Source of the DNA: Enterovibrio nigricans DSM 22720 | Lineage (GTDB): Bacteria; Pseudomonadota; Gammaproteobacteria; Enterobacterales; Vibrionaceae | Direction of reading: 5' to 3' | Assembly: GCF_900167155.1 (NCBI RefSeq) | Contig: NZ_FUXU01000010.1 | Span: forward strand, 34,402 to 98,401 | Length of the DNA: 64,000 nt | In this document: one piece after another, positions 17,431 to 29,621 of the stretch | Layout of the letters: each line of letters begins with the position of its first letter | Position numbering within the stretch: the stretch's first letter is position 1 | Made by a program: the position numbers and the translations under genes | The notes under the pieces: generated by a model | Databases searched by the model: none | Told to the model about the DNA's origin: nothing | The model's input: the letters and a program-made list of their open reading frames with translations, nothing else

Positions 17431-18128
17431 AGCTCTCCTCGCTGAGAGAGTATTTGATAGAGCATTTCTGCGCGGATCCAGTCATCTGGCTCGTCGATGT
17501 CTTGAACACGGTAGTGCGGAATTTGAACCACTTTCGAGTGCGGTGCAAAAATCGGTAAACCCGCTAAGAAGGTGTCAGGTCGACCCCAATAGAACATACC
17601 TGCATCGTGGTAAGCAGGCTCTAAATCCTGCGAGCGAGTAGAGAAATGTTCAGGCCAAAACATCTCCACGTTTTCGTCACTGTTTAGCCGAATACTGCGC
17701 TGAATGGGAAACGAGAAACGCGTTGCTGCGAAGGTGTATTGGGTATCGTGACTTTCCAGGAGTGCAAGCCCTTCGACCAGGTCCATCGCTCTTGTAAATG
17801 GCACTGTTGCATAGAGGCAACATACCGCTTCAATCGTTTGGCATTTATCGGCTTGTAGCCACTCGATTGCATGTTTAATCACATCGAGTGTTGTGGCGTG
17901 ATCATCAGAAATACTTGCAGGGCGAATGAAAGGAACCTCAGCCCCTAATTCATTCGCAATAGCTGCAATCTCATTGTCATCCGTAGAAACAATGATTCGA
18001 TCGAAAAGTGCACATTTCTTTGCAACGTCAATAGCATACGCAATAATTGGGCGACCGATAAATGATTTCAGGTTTTTACCTGGAATCCTTTTACTGCCAC
18101 CTCTCGCGGGAATAATACAGACTCTCAT
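17427..18128 (-). CDS. pseF: Pseudaminic acid cytidylyltransferase
   Basis: A 233-residue CMP-sugar synthase activating pseudaminic acid with CTP. The nucleotide-binding loop IIPARGGSKRIPGKN is at the N-terminus, followed by VSTDDNEIAAIANELGAEVPFIRP, the typical NeuA/PseF arrangement. The C-terminus FYWGRPDTFL and VVQIPHYRVQDIDEPDDW also fits PseF. The gene lies between pseC and pseGH. Confidence 0.93.
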   Translation of the reverse strand: MRVCIIPARGGSKRIPGKNLKSFIGRPIIAYAIDVAKKCALFDRIIVSTDDNEIAAIANELGAEVPFIRPASISDDHATTLDVIKHAIEWLQADKCQTIEAVCCLYATVPFTRAMDLVEGLALLESHDTQYTFAATRFSFPIQRSIRLNSDENVEMFWPEHFSTRSQDLEPAYHDAGMFYWGRPDTFLAGLPIFAPHSKVVQIPHYRVQDIDEPDDWIRAEMLYQILSQRGEL

Positions 18129-18137
18129 GTAACCCTT

Positions 18138-19286
18138 CTATACAAGTACTTTAGCCAATGATTCTACGATGAAGTCTTGTTCTTCTTCTGTCATATCTAC
18201 AAATAAAGGCAACGTAAGTGCAGCGTGATAATAGTTTTCTGCGGCAAGAAACTGCCCCCAGTCAAAACCGAGTTTGCGGTAATAAGGCTGAGTATGAACC
18301 GGAATATAGTGCACATGGACACCGACGCCAGCAGCGCGCATAGCATCGAATACTTGTCGGCGGCAATCAGGGTTGTCCAGTTGAATGACATACAAATGCC
18401 ATGCTGATAAGGAGTTGTCTGCGACTACTGGTGTTTTTATCGGCAGTTCAGACAATTTTTCGTGGTAACGTTTGGCTAAATAATTTCTGCGAGCGATGAA
18501 GTCGTCAAGGCGTGATAGTTGCGAAATGCCAAGCGCGGCTTGAATGTCCGTCATTCGATAGTTGTAGCCAAGGTCGTGCTGCTCGTAATACCAAGCTCCT
18601 TGGTCTTTGTCGTTAAGCGAATCAAGTTCCCGGGTGACCCCGTGGCTGCGCAAGCTTTCCATTGATTTTGCGAGGTTGGCACTATTTGTTGTCGCCATGC
18701 CGCCTTCTGCTGTTGTTATTATTTTTACCGGATGGAAGCTAAAAATAGTGATATCGCTGTACCGGCAATCTCCTATATATCGATCCGCATATTTTCCGCC
18801 AATAGCATGCGATGCGTCTTCAATTACCCTGAAGTTGTAAATTCTTGAGAGTGCGTTAATTGCTTCCATATCAGCACTTTGCCCACACATATGCACAACG
18901 ACAACAATGCTCGGTAGTTTGTTATCAATTTTTGCTCTTGCGAGTTTTTTTTCTAGCTGGATAGGACAAATGTTATATGTAATCGGGTCAACATCTACAA
19001 AATCTACTCTGGCACCGCAATAAAGGGCGCAATTTGAAGATGCTACAAATGTAACGGGTGAAGTCCAAAGATGCTGACCTTCTTTCAGGCCTAATGCTAA
19101 GCAAGCTAAGTGTAGGCTTGAAGTGGCACTGTTACTTGCTACTGCATATTCAGCACCGACTTTCGAGGCGACCATTTTCTCGAACGATTGTACTTTTGGA
19201 CCCTGTGTAATGAGTTCAGACTGTAAAGCTTCCACTACAGCTTGAACATCAGCATCGCTGATTGATTGTCGACTATAACTAACCAT
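18138..19286 (-). CDS. pseC: UDP-4-amino-4,6-dideoxy-N-acetyl-L-altrosamine transaminase
   Basis: A 382-residue DegT/DnrJ-family aminotransferase. The PLP lysine is in FSFHPVKIITTAEGGM (about residue 185), and the active-site segments SNSATSSLHLACLALGL and EDASHAIGGKY are intact. It would aminate the 4-keto product of PseB. It is the first gene of the visible pse operon; upstream come about 190 bases and then the his terminator. Base composition is noticeably more AT-rich than the his genes next to it, suggesting a horizontally acquired block. Confidence 0.92.
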   Translation of the reverse strand: MVSYSRQSISDADVQAVVEALQSELITQGPKVQSFEKMVASKVGAEYAVASNSATSSLHLACLALGLKEGQHLWTSPVTFVASSNCALYCGARVDFVDVDPITYNICPIQLEKKLARAKIDNKLPSIVVVVHMCGQSADMEAINALSRIYNFRVIEDASHAIGGKYADRYIGDCRYSDITIFSFHPVKIITTAEGGMATTNSANLAKSMESLRSHGVTRELDSLNDKDQGAWYYEQHDLGYNYRMTDIQAALGISQLSRLDDFIARRNYLAKRYHEKLSELPIKTPVVADNSLSAWHLYVIQLDNPDCRRQVFDAMRAAGVGVHVHYIPVHTQPYYRKLGFDWGQFLAAENYYHAALTLPLFVDMTEEEQDFIVESLAKVLV

Positions 19287-19472
19287 TGAATCTCAGTATG
19301 AAAGCAGTAAGTAGTACTTTAAACGTACCAGCAAAATTGATGCCGATATTCTGCGACGGCAGAACATAACGTAAGGCGAGGTTTTTGCGATAGCGGTTAA
19401 CTTTTGACGAGATTGTATCTCAGAGGTAGATCATAGATCGCAGAAAAATACGCACTCCGTGATTGGTTGTCC

Positions 19473-19499
19473 AAAAAAAAGCAACCCATTGGGTTGCTT
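19473..19499 (-). terminator. Terminator of the his operon
   Basis: AAGCAACCC (19479-19487) pairs with GGGTTGCTT (19491-19499) around ATT. Read on the minus strand it ends in an 8-base T tract, 23 bases after the hisI stop. It separates the his operon from pseC. Confidence 0.9.
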
Positions 19500-19522
19500 C
19501 GGTGAAGTTTTGTGTAATTTGA

Positions 19523-20151
19523 TTACTTATGACGCTCTTTTAGCTTGTTTGCTACGTCTTCCAGCGAGAAGCCTTGATCTTGCAGCAACACCATCAGGTG
19601 ATACATCAGATCGGCGGATTCGTTAATTAACTCCTCCTTATCGCCCGACGTCGCTGCAAGCGCGACCTCGACGCCTTCTTCGCCCACTTTTTGCGAAATA
19701 CGCTTGGTGCCCTTAGCATACAAGGACGCCGTATAAGACGTTGAAGGATCGGATCCTCGACGGGAAGCCAACACTTGCTCCAGTTGATGAAGAAACACCA
19801 AAGAGGGTTTGTTTGCGTCGTCTTCTCCCCAGCAGGTTTCCGTACCCAGGTGGCACGTTGGGCCGATGGGGTCAGCCTGAACCAGTAAGGTATCTTTATC
19901 GCAGTCGACGGAGATATGCTTAAGCTGCAGTATGTTGCCTGAGGACTCGCCCTTGGTCCAAAGACGCTCCTTTGAGCGGGACCAGAAGGTGACTTGTTGG
20001 GTATCTAGCGTTTTAGCCAAAGCGTCTTGGTTCATGTAACCCAACATCAGTACCGCACCACTTTTGGCATTCTGCACGATGGCAGGAATCAAGCCTTGGG
20101 TTTTTTCCCAATCGATTTGTTCCGCCAGTGCAGCATTTCCTTGTGTCTGAC

Positions 20152-20155
<4 letters not shown>
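19523..20155 (-). CDS. hisI: Bifunctional phosphoribosyl-AMP cyclohydrolase / phosphoribosyl-ATP pyrophosphatase
   Basis: A 210-residue HisIE fusion for the second and third steps of histidine synthesis. The N-terminal HisI half has [32 protein letters not shown] and the metal-binding DCDKDTLL and GTETCWGED segments. The C-terminal HisE half has the pyrophosphatase helices [10 protein letters not shown] and [13 protein letters not shown]. It overlaps hisF by 4 bases and closes the operon. Confidence 0.96.
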
Positions 20156-22242
<2,087 letters not shown>

Positions 22243-22243
<1 letters not shown>

Positions 22244-23310
22244 TACAACACCCCTTTGCTGCTTGGCAATTCATTACCTTCCACGCGAATTGCCTGACGC
22301 AATGTACGTCCGAACGCTTTAAACAGACTTTCTACGATGTGGTGCGTGTTGTCACCGTTTGAAGACAGGTGCAGGGTGCACGCCAGCGTATCAGTCAACG
22401 AGCGGAAGAAGTGTTCCACCATTTCGGTAGAGAGGTCACCGACTTTCTCTTGTGAGAAGGTGGCGTCAAATTTCAGATAAGGACGGCCAGACAAGTCGAG
22501 CGCACACTGTGCAAGGCATTCATCCATCGGAAGACTGAAACCAAAACGGCCAATACCGCGCTTGTTACCTAAGGCATCTTTCAGTGCTTGGCCTAATGCC
22601 AGAGCAGTGTCTTCCACCGTGTGGTGGTCATCAATGTGCAAATCACCTTCAACTGCCACTTCCATGCGGAAACCGCCGTGCGTGGCGATTTGATCCAGCA
22701 TGTGGTCAAAGAAACCGAGGCCAGTATTGATGCTGTTACCGCCGCTTTCATCTAGGTTCACCGTAATACGGATGTCGGTTTCTTTCGTGGTGCGCACAAC
22801 CGTCGCGATGCGTGGATTGGTGGTCAGGTCCTTGAGGATTTTTTGCCAGCCCATGGTGTCTGGGTTGTACTGAATGCCGCGAATAGCCATGTTCTCGGCC
22901 AATTGCAGATCAGTTTGACGATCGCCAATCACGGCCGAGGTTTTGAAATCGACGCGGCCTTGCTGCAAATAGTCTTTCACCAAGCCCAGTTTTGGTTTGC
23001 GGCAGCTACAGCCTTCGTTGTCAAAGTGAGGACAAATCAGTACATCCGCAAATTTCACGCCTTGAGATTCGAAAATCTCCATCATCATGTCATGCGGTGC
23101 ATCGAAGTCGGCTTGTGGATAGCTGTCAGTGCCCAAACCGTCTTGGTTAGTGACCATCACCAGCTTGTAGCCTGCATCCTGCAAAGCCAGCAGTGAGGGG
23201 ATGACGTACGGCTCAAGCTTGAGCTTGTCGAGTCTATCAACCTGAAAATCCACAGGTGGCTCGACAATCAAAGTGCCGTCACGGTCGATAAAGAGGATTT
23301 TTTCTTTCAC
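22243..23310 (-). CDS. hisB: Bifunctional histidinol-phosphatase / imidazoleglycerol-phosphate dehydratase
   Basis: A 355-residue fusion, the exact length of E. coli HisB. The N-terminal HAD phosphatase shows [14 protein letters not shown] and the zinc loop [15 protein letters not shown]. The C-terminal IGPD half shows [25 protein letters not shown] and [17 protein letters not shown] 23310, preceded by AAGGAATTTGTT, was chosen; the longer frame to 23379 adds an unrelated N-terminus that overlaps hisC. Confidence 0.97.
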
Positions 23311-23336
23311 AACAAATTCCTTTTTGTTTCGCGCTT

Positions 23337-24383
23337 TTATGCCAACTGTTGGCGGATAAAGGTTAACGTTTTTTCGCACTCTTCACGGTTGCCGACGCTG
23401 ATGCGAATGCAGCCTTCGATTGGAGAACGGCGGAGAATAATGCCGTGATCCCAAAGGGCACTAAATAGCAGTTCAGCGTCAGGGAATTTCACCAGCAGGT
23501 AGTTGCCGTATCCATCAAATACTTCCACGCCAGAGAGCATTGAAAGACCTGCTTGTAAGTAAGCGCGATTTGCATTCAAATCCAGCACTTGATACTTCAT
23601 GCGTGCTAGGCCTGCTTCGTTCAGTGCCTGACAGGCTATCTCAGTGACTGGCACTGGGACTGGGTATGGTGCGATGACTTTTTGCATCAACTGGATGATT
23701 TGCTGATTTGCCAGAGTGAAGCCACAGCGCAAACCCGCCAGCGCAAACGCCTTTGACAAAGTGCGAAGGATGGCCAGATTAGGATAGCGAACCAGAAGGT
23801 CAACCGTTGACGCTTCCGGACAGAAATCGATGTAGGCTTCATCCATCACAACTAACGCACGACCGGCCGTCATTTCCAGCAACGCTTCGATGTCGTTCCG
23901 GTTGATCAAGTTACCGGTTGGGTTATTTGGGCTACATACAAACACCAACTTCACGGTGTCGAGGTTTTTCTCGATTTCTGGCAGGTTAAGCTGCCATTCA
24001 TCTGTCAGCGGTACGGTCTTACGTGCAACACCCGCTGTTTCTGCACTGATGCTGTACATGCCGTAAGTAGGTGGGCAGAACAGAATGCTGTCTTCGCCTG
24101 TTTCACAGAACGTGCGAACGAGAAGCTCAATGCTTTCATCCGCACCGCGCGAGGTCAGTACTTGCTCTGGGCGAACACCTGCATACTCAGCGTAAGCACG
24201 GATCAGCTCTTCTGGCTGACAGGTGCTGTAGCGGTTTAGACCCGCACCGTTGATGGTGTATTCATTGTTGAACGGTGATTCGTTGGCATTTAGCCAAACA
24301 TCACCAGAGCCACCCAAACGACGGGCGGACATGTAAGGGGTCAATGCTTGAACATCCTTACGGGCTAATTTTTCTATGTCCAT
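23337..24383 (-). CDS. hisC: Histidinol-phosphate aminotransferase
   Basis: A 348-residue fold type I PLP enzyme. It starts at ATG 24383. The PLP lysine is in [16 protein letters not shown] (about residue 214), with the substrate region [14 protein letters not shown] and SPNNPTGN. It lies 26 bases upstream of hisB and 13 bases downstream of hisD. Confidence 0.97.
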   Translation of the reverse strand: MDIEKLARKDVQALTPYMSARRLGGSGDVWLNANESPFNNEYTINGAGLNRYSTCQPEELIRAYAEYAGVRPEQVLTSRGADESIELLVRTFCETGEDSILFCPPTYGMYSISAETAGVARKTVPLTDEWQLNLPEIEKNLDTVKLVFVCSPNNPTGNLINRNDIEALLEMTAGRALVVMDEAYIDFCPEASTVDLLVRYPNLAILRTLSKAFALAGLRCGFTLANQQIIQLMQKVIAPYPVPVPVTEIACQALNEAGLARMKYQVLDLNANRAYLQAGLSMLSGVEVFDGYGNYLLVKFPDAELLFSALWDHGIILRRSPIEGCIRISVGNREECEKTLTFIRQQLA

Positions 24384-24396
24384 AGAAACCCCTAAA

Positions 24397-25692
24397 TCAC
24401 TGTAATTTGTTGAGCTTTTCGACGCGAATAGTCACTGCATTGCGGTGCGCGTCTAAGCCTTCTGCATTGGCCATCGCCACCACGGTGGGGGCGAGAGCCT
24501 GTAATCCGTTCGCTGACAGTTCTTGTACCGTCATGCGCTTGCTAAAGTCTGCGAGACCCAAGCTTGAATAGGTTCGGGTGTAACCGTATGTGGGCAATAC
24601 GTGGTTGGTGCCAGACGCGTAATCCCCCACGGATTCTGGTGACCATGCACCCAAGAAAATTGAGCCTGCATTGTCCAAAAGGGGAAGAAGTTCACGTGGA
24701 TTTTTAGTCTGAACAATCAAGTGTTCAGGACCGTAATTGTTAGAGATAGCCACGCATTGAGGGAGGCTCTCTGCAATGATGATCACGCTTGAACCCAATG
24801 CTTGGCTTGCAATGTCTGCACGCGTTAGCTGTTTCAATTGTTTTTGAACAGCGTCTGCCACTTTCTCGGCGAGCACAGGTGAAGGTGTTACCAGTACAAC
24901 TTGAGAGTCTGGGCCGTGCTCTGCTTGGCTGAGAAGATCAGCGGCTACGAAATCTGCATCTGCGTCTTCATCCGCAATCACCAATACTTCAGAAGGGCCT
25001 GCGGGCATGTCGATTGCCGCGCCTGAATGATCATTGCTGACCTGACGCTTAGCTTCTGTCACGAAGGCATTGCCTGGACCGAAGATTTTGTCGACTTTGC
25101 AGACGGTTTCCGTGCCGTAGGCCATTGCTGCTACCGCTTGTGCACCACCAAGGTTGTATACCTGATCGATACCGCAAAGCTTGGCAACATAAAGAATTTC
25201 ATCCGCAATCGGCGGTGGGGAACACAGCACCACTTTTCGACATCCCGCGATTTGAGACGGCACGCCCAGCATCAATACGGTTGAAGGCAATGGTGCGCTG
25301 CCGCCAGGAATATACAAGCCGACACGGTTGATCGGGCGGGTAACCAATTCACAGACGACACCAGGCATGGTTTCAACCGTGAGAGGCTCTGCTTTTTGCG
25401 CTTTGTGGAAACAGACGATGTTGTCGTAAGCCTGCTTCAGAGCAGTCTTAATTTCATCGCCCAGACGAGAAGCCGCTGCATCGATTTCTTCCTGAGAAAC
25501 ACGGATGTTTTCAGGGACGACTTTATCGAATTTCTCTGTCAGTGCTTTGAGCGCAGCATCGCCACCCGTGCGGACATCATTAATGACCGATGTCACCGCA
25601 TCAGTGATTGATGCGCTTTCAGAGATAGCAGGGCGCTCTAAGGCCTTCTCCTGCTGTTGTTCACCGAGCGATTTCCAAACCACTGTTTTCAT
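24397..25692 (-). CDS. hisD: Histidinol dehydrogenase
   Basis: A 431-residue zinc enzyme for the last two oxidations of histidine synthesis. [26 protein letters not shown], the signature [15 protein letters not shown] and [13 protein letters not shown] are intact, as is [10 protein letters not shown]. It follows hisG by 3 bases. Confidence 0.97.
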   Translation of the reverse strand: MKTVVWKSLGEQQQEKALERPAISESASITDAVTSVINDVRTGGDAALKALTEKFDKVVPENIRVSQEEIDAAASRLGDEIKTALKQAYDNIVCFHKAQKAEPLTVETMPGVVCELVTRPINRVGLYIPGGSAPLPSTVLMLGVPSQIAGCRKVVLCSPPPIADEILYVAKLCGIDQVYNLGGAQAVAAMAYGTETVCKVDKIFGPGNAFVTEAKRQVSNDHSGAAIDMPAGPSEVLVIADEDADADFVAADLLSQAEHGPDSQVVLVTPSPVLAEKVADAVQKQLKQLTRADIASQALGSSVIIIAESLPQCVAISNNYGPEHLIVQTKNPRELLPLLDNAGSIFLGAWSPESVGDYASGTNHVLPTYGYTRTYSSLGLADFSKRMTVQELSANGLQALAPTVVAMANAEGLDAHRNAVTIRVEKLNKLQ

Positions 25693-25695
25693 GGC

Positions 25696-26592
25696 TTACT
25701 CCATCATCTTCTCAATCGGCAGTACCAGAATTGAGCTGGCACCCAGTTCTTTGAGCTTTTCCATGGTTTCCCAGAACAGATTTTCGGTACTCACCAGATG
25801 TACAGCGACGCGCTGTTTGTCGTGTGCCAGTGGCAAGATGGTAGGGTCCTCTGCGCCTGGAAGCAGCTCAACAATCTTCTCCAGCGTATCACTTGGCGCA
25901 TGAAGCATGATGTATTTGGATTCTTTTGCTTGAATCACGCCGTTTATACGGGTCAACAAGCGGTCGATCAGTGCCGCTTTATCTTGGGCAAACTCGCCCG
26001 TGCGTTGAATTAGCACTGCTTTTGAACGGAAGATGACTTCAGCTTCTTTCAGACCGTTCGCTTCCAGCGTTGCACCTGTTGAAACCAAGTCACAGATAGC
26101 ATCAGCCAGACCCGCGCGTGGGGCAACTTCTACTGAACCATTCAACATACAGGTGCTGAATTTCACGTCTTGCTTATCAAGGTAATCTTTAAGAATGTTA
26201 GGGTAGGTAGTGGCAATACGTTTGCCTGCCAAATCTTGAGGGCCGTTATACTCTTGGCCTTTTTCGACGGCCACAGAAAGACGACACCCACCAAAACCGA
26301 GTCGGCGAAGTTTATTGAATTCGCTTGGTTCTTCTAGTGCAACACGCTCTAGTCGAACTTCTTCCAGTTCGTTTTCGCCAATCACGCCAAGATCTACCAC
26401 GCCATCCATGATAAGGCCGGGAATGTCATCATCACGAACCAATAACAAATCGATAGGCATGTTCTCTGCGTGAACCACTAAGCGGTCACCGGAAAAGTTG
26501 ATTTTCACACCGCAACGCTTGAGCAGTTCCTGACACTCTTTCGCAAGGCGGCCTTTTTTCTGAATGGCAATTCTTAGACGTTCTGTTTGCAT
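25696..26592 (-). CDS. hisG: ATP phosphoribosyltransferase, long form
   Basis: A 298-residue HisG, the first and feedback-controlled step of histidine synthesis. [20 protein letters not shown] begins the catalytic part; [21 protein letters not shown] is the PRPP-binding segment. The C-terminal region (about residues 225-298) is the ACT-like histidine-binding domain found only in the long hexameric form. It follows the leader-terminator by about 75 bases. Confidence 0.97.
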   Translation of the reverse strand: MQTERLRIAIQKKGRLAKECQELLKRCGVKINFSGDRLVVHAENMPIDLLLVRDDDIPGLIMDGVVDLGVIGENELEEVRLERVALEEPSEFNKLRRLGFGGCRLSVAVEKGQEYNGPQDLAGKRIATTYPNILKDYLDKQDVKFSTCMLNGSVEVAPRAGLADAICDLVSTGATLEANGLKEAEVIFRSKAVLIQRTGEFAQDKAALIDRLLTRINGVIQAKESKYIMLHAPSDTLEKIVELLPGAEDPTILPLAHDKQRVAVHLVSTENLFWETMEKLKELGASSILVLPIEKMME

Positions 26593-26667
26593 GATCTATT
26601 CCCTGTATCTTTTCGCTCGACCGCTATTTCCTTGAAGTCTGAGCGCAATTTTTAAATCCTAAAAAGT

Positions 26668-26699
26668 AAAAAACCCCCGGAAGGTGCTCTTCCGGGGGT
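26668..26699 (-). terminator. His operon attenuator (terminator hairpin)
   Basis: ACCCCCGGAAG (26673-26683) pairs perfectly with CTTCCGGGGGT (26689-26699). On the minus strand the stem is followed by a T tract. An alternative pairing partner, TGGAAGA (26729-26735) with TCTTCCA (26747-26753), lies between it and the leader peptide, as expected for an attenuator with competing stems. Confidence 0.93.
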
Positions 26700-26777
26700 C
26701 TGAAACTTATGTTCGCGTTTTATGACCTTGGAAGAACTTCTCCTCGTCTTCCAGTCGAAACCAACTCTCCCGAAAGA

Positions 26778-26810
26778 CTACTCAGGATGGTGATGATGGT
26801 GAATGGTCAT
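26778..26810 (-). CDS. hisL: his operon leader peptide
   Basis: A ten-codon open frame reads MTIHHHHHPE, with five consecutive His codons (CAC/CAT). It lies about 80 bases before the attenuator hairpin and 186 bases before hisG. Ribosome stalling at these codons when charged tRNA-His is scarce would favour the antiterminator and allow hisGDCBHAFI transcription. Confidence 0.95.
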   Translation of the reverse strand: MTIHHHHHPE

Positions 26811-27089
26811 TAGCGATTGCTGCATACTGCGTATCTCGTTCCGTGATTCAAATTTGCAGGACGTTTAACGTCTACTTGGTAATCACACTAACAAACTCAC
26901 TAAATATTGCAACAAGTAATTGAGGGATTTTGCCATTTAGCGGTGCTGTTAACACAGAGCCATAAAAAGTCGGTATTTTGAAAAAAAAGGACGCGAGCAT
27001 ATGAAAGGCAAGTGACGGTAATATATAGGAATAAGTGCAAACGAAGGTGGGGCCGTGCGATGTGCTCGCGCACCCAGAAATAGTATTCG

Positions 27090-27275
27090 TTATATGTATA
27101 TATCCAGCAGACTGTTCTTCTTCTTTTGAGTCTCTGATGGCGACGGTTCTTGTTCGACCTCTTCGCGCTCTTCTTCCTCAGTGATTTTCTGCTGCTGTTG
27201 TTTTGCTTTATCTTGTTTCAACACCGTGTGCACTTTTTGAGGTGACAGGTCTGAAATTTTGGGGAACCAAGTCAT
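27090..27275 (-). CDS. Small charged low-complexity protein, unknown function
   Basis: A 61-residue ORF starting at ATG 27275 with GGAG 8 bases before it. The N-terminus TWFPKISDLSPQKVHTVL is followed by Gln/Lys/Glu-rich sequence and the end NSLLDIYI. No recognisable domain is visible. Its size and ribosome binding site favour a real gene. The 280 bases from hisL to this gene otherwise show only a candidate his promoter region. Confidence 0.6.
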   Translation of the reverse strand: MTWFPKISDLSPQKVHTVLKQDKAKQQQQKITEEEEREEVEQEPSPSETQKKKNSLLDIYI

Positions 27276-27338
27276 CGCAATGCTCCATGATTTGCTCCCC
27301 CATGTTATCGGCTAACTATTGAACTTCTTGAGTGTTTT

Positions 27339-27815
27339 TTAACCGCAGCACTTTTTGTGCTTTTTACCGCTTCCACAAGGACACGGATCGTTACGTCCTA
27401 CTTTTTCCGCTTTTGGGTATTCGCCGTCGATATAAAACCAAAGGTTTTTACCGTCTTTTTCTTCATTCAAAAATCGTGACTTTTCATGCAGCGTGTATTG
27501 CTTCCCGTCATCAATATAATGGGCTTTAAATTCGACGAAGCCTTGTTTGCCATTGGCGTCTACAGAACTGTTCAGCACTTGGAGCATCAACCATTCGCTG
27601 TTAATGGAATCGGCAATGGCATCTCGATGTTGTTCCGCACCGCAGAAAGAGTGATAGGTATTGACGACATAATCGACCAAACCTTTGACGTGCGCACTGT
27701 AGCGAGAACGCATCAATTTCTCTGGATGATCGGCTTTCGCGTGATCTAAGTGGATAGGTTCACAGCATTGACTGTAGTTAGCCTGACTACCACAAGGGCA
27801 AAGTTCTGCGGTCAT
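27339..27815 (-). CDS. ychJ: YchJ-family SEC-C motif protein
   Basis: A 158-residue protein with a SEC-C metal-binding motif at each end: [13 protein letters not shown] at residues 6-18 and [16 protein letters not shown] at the C-terminus. The centre ([23 protein letters not shown]) is the NTF2-like fold found in this family. The biological role is not established. Length and arrangement fit E. coli YchJ. Confidence 0.93.
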   Translation of the reverse strand: MTAELCPCGSQANYSQCCEPIHLDHAKADHPEKLMRSRYSAHVKGLVDYVVNTYHSFCGAEQHRDAIADSINSEWLMLQVLNSSVDANGKQGFVEFKAHYIDDGKQYTLHEKSRFLNEEKDGKNLWFYIDGEYPKAEKVGRNDPCPCGSGKKHKKCCG

Positions 27816-27891
27816 GAATAAGACACCGAATTAATAAAAAATCGCGCATATTCTCTGAATCGTTCTCGTGTTAGTCAAGTTGTTCAAGACG

Positions 27892-29301
27892 CTAAAAGGT
27901 TCTTAAGTACCAGTCATATTCCAGCGTTGTAATATGTTGCTCGAACTCTTCCAGTTCCTTCTCTTTGCACGTTACAAAGACATCAATGAAATCTGTGCCC
28001 AGATACTGACGGAGAATGTCACAGTCACTCAGTTCTCGCAGCGCATCACGAAGGTTATTTGGCAAGGGAGTATTTGGCACATCGTAGGCATTACCGACGA
28101 TCTCCGTTGGAGGCTCAATGTTGTTATCCATGCCATGCATGATGGAAGCGAGAAATGCACTCATCATTAAGTAAGGGTTCGCATCCGTGCCAGCTACGCG
28201 GTGTTCGATTCGGGTAGCTGCGGGAACATCGCTTGGGATGCGCAACGCTGTTGTGCGGTTTTCTACGCCCCACGTTGCCGCACTGGGGACATAGAAATCA
28301 GGGCTGAAACGGCGATAAAAGTTGATGTTTGGACACAGAATGGCGAGGTAATGGGGAAGCAAAGAGAGTAAGCCACCCAGTGCGTGTTTCAAGGTGTCGG
28401 TCATCTCGCCTTGCTGCGCGGGTTCAAACACATTGTTACCGTCGTCATCGAGTAAGCTGAGATGAAGATGCATGCCATTGCCCGCTTGATCGGCGTAGAG
28501 CTTGGCCATGAAGGTGACATCATATTCGTGGTTATGCGCCACTTGTTTTATGACACGTCGAAGCAGCAGAGCATGATCACAAGATGCAAGTGCGTCATCT
28601 GTGTGCTTTAAATTAATCTCAAACTGCCCCGGTGCGGATTCTGCCACTATGGTATCCGTAGGGAGCCCTTGCGCGCGTGCAGCATCAATGATTTCCGTCA
28701 GCAGATCGGCATACTCATCGAGATCATCCAGCGAGTAAACTTGTGTGTTTTCAGGACGTTTGCCGGTCACAGGGGAAATAGGGGGTAAGGGAGCTTTACC
28801 TGCATCTTTCGCATCGATCAAATAGAACTCCAGTTCAAATGCAGATACTGGCGTTAGACCGCGCGCTTTCATTTGTCTCAGCGTGCGACGGAGGATCATT
28901 CTTGGGTCGCCAAAAAAGGGCGTCTCTGGCGATTCGTACATCTCCAGAAGTAATTGAGCAATCACGCGTTTTTGCCATGGCTGGCGTGCAAGCGTGCCTG
29001 TGACAGGAAAACAAATGGCGTCCGATTCGCCAATCTCCAGACCTAATCCGGTTTCTTCTACGGGGGTACCTTTGATGTTCATTCCATAGATGGAGATGGG
29101 GAGTGCGATACCCAACTCGTAGGCTTTTGTGAGCTTGCCTTTTTCAACACGTTTGCCTCGGACAATCCCATTCATATCCAAAAGCAACAGGTCGACAAAC
29201 TCAACATCCGGGTTGTCTTTCAGAAACTGAACGGCTTCGTTTATATCCGGTAAATTGGCATCGGCTGAAGTAAACATTTCCCTGTCTGTTTGATATCGCA
29301 T
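27892..29301 (-). CDS. puuA: Gamma-glutamylpolyamine synthetase (PuuA-like), copy 1
   Basis: A 469-residue member of the glutamine synthetase fold class III. N-terminal VEFVDLLLLDMNGIVRGKRVEKGKL and the ATP-binding HLHLSLLDDDGNNVFEP and NINFYRRFSPDFYVPSAATWGVENRTTALRIP segments are PuuA-like. It would ligate glutamate to an amine such as putrescine. It is divergent from puuD across a 320-base gap. A second homologue lies at 30388. Which amine each prefers cannot be told from sequence. Confidence 0.9.
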   Translation of the reverse strand: MRYQTDREMFTSADANLPDINEAVQFLKDNPDVEFVDLLLLDMNGIVRGKRVEKGKLTKAYELGIALPISIYGMNIKGTPVEETGLGLEIGESDAICFPVTGTLARQPWQKRVIAQLLLEMYESPETPFFGDPRMILRRTLRQMKARGLTPVSAFELEFYLIDAKDAGKAPLPPISPVTGKRPENTQVYSLDDLDEYADLLTEIIDAARAQGLPTDTIVAESAPGQFEINLKHTDDALASCDHALLLRRVIKQVAHNHEYDVTFMAKLYADQAGNGMHLHLSLLDDDGNNVFEPAQQGEMTDTLKHALGGLLSLLPHYLAILCPNINFYRRFSPDFYVPSAATWGVENRTTALRIPSDVPAATRIEHRVAGTDANPYLMMSAFLASIMHGMDNNIEPPTEIVGNAYDVPNTPLPNNLRDALRELSDCDILRQYLGTDFIDVFVTCKEKELEEFEQHITTLEYDWYLRTF

Positions 29302-29544
29302 GTGTCACCTACCTGGGTGTAAATTATATCAATCACTCCAAATGATATCCCTGAGTGAATAGTAAACCGCCCATTTTGTCAACCGAGACCAAGATCACGA
29401 TTTGCATCTTTTGGCGTTAAATCAATGCGATAAATCCTTATGAATTGGTGGATTACCAATGTTAAGAAAATGTTTGATAATTTAACTGGAAGTGTTGATT
29501 AGCTCTCTTGCGTCATTTATTTTTAACGTGTAGCGTGTGAAAAA

Positions 29545-29567
29545 TTGAACGCTTTGTTCATGTGAAC
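29545..29567. promoter_or_regulatory. Cluster of PuuR-like half-sites upstream of puuD
   Basis: In the 320-base puuA-puuD divergent gap, TTGAAC (29545-29550), TGTTCA (29555-29560) and TGAAC (29563-29567) are packed in 23 bases, forming two inverted repeats. The same half-site (TGAACA/TGTTCA) occurs in the clearer PuuR boxes at 40024 and 43043. A looser match also lies at about 29318-29332. The rest of the gap holds no gene I can support. Assignment to PuuR is inferred. Confidence 0.5.
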
Positions 29568-29621
29568 GATTTGTCTTTCTGGGTAAGCAGTGCTTTTTAA
29601 CGATAGGAAGTCGAGGTGTTT

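Noticed and set aside
27040..27072. GTGCG/CGCAC hairpin downstream of the small charged gene
   Set aside because: The stem is only 5 bp and lacks a T tract, so it is not supported as a terminator.
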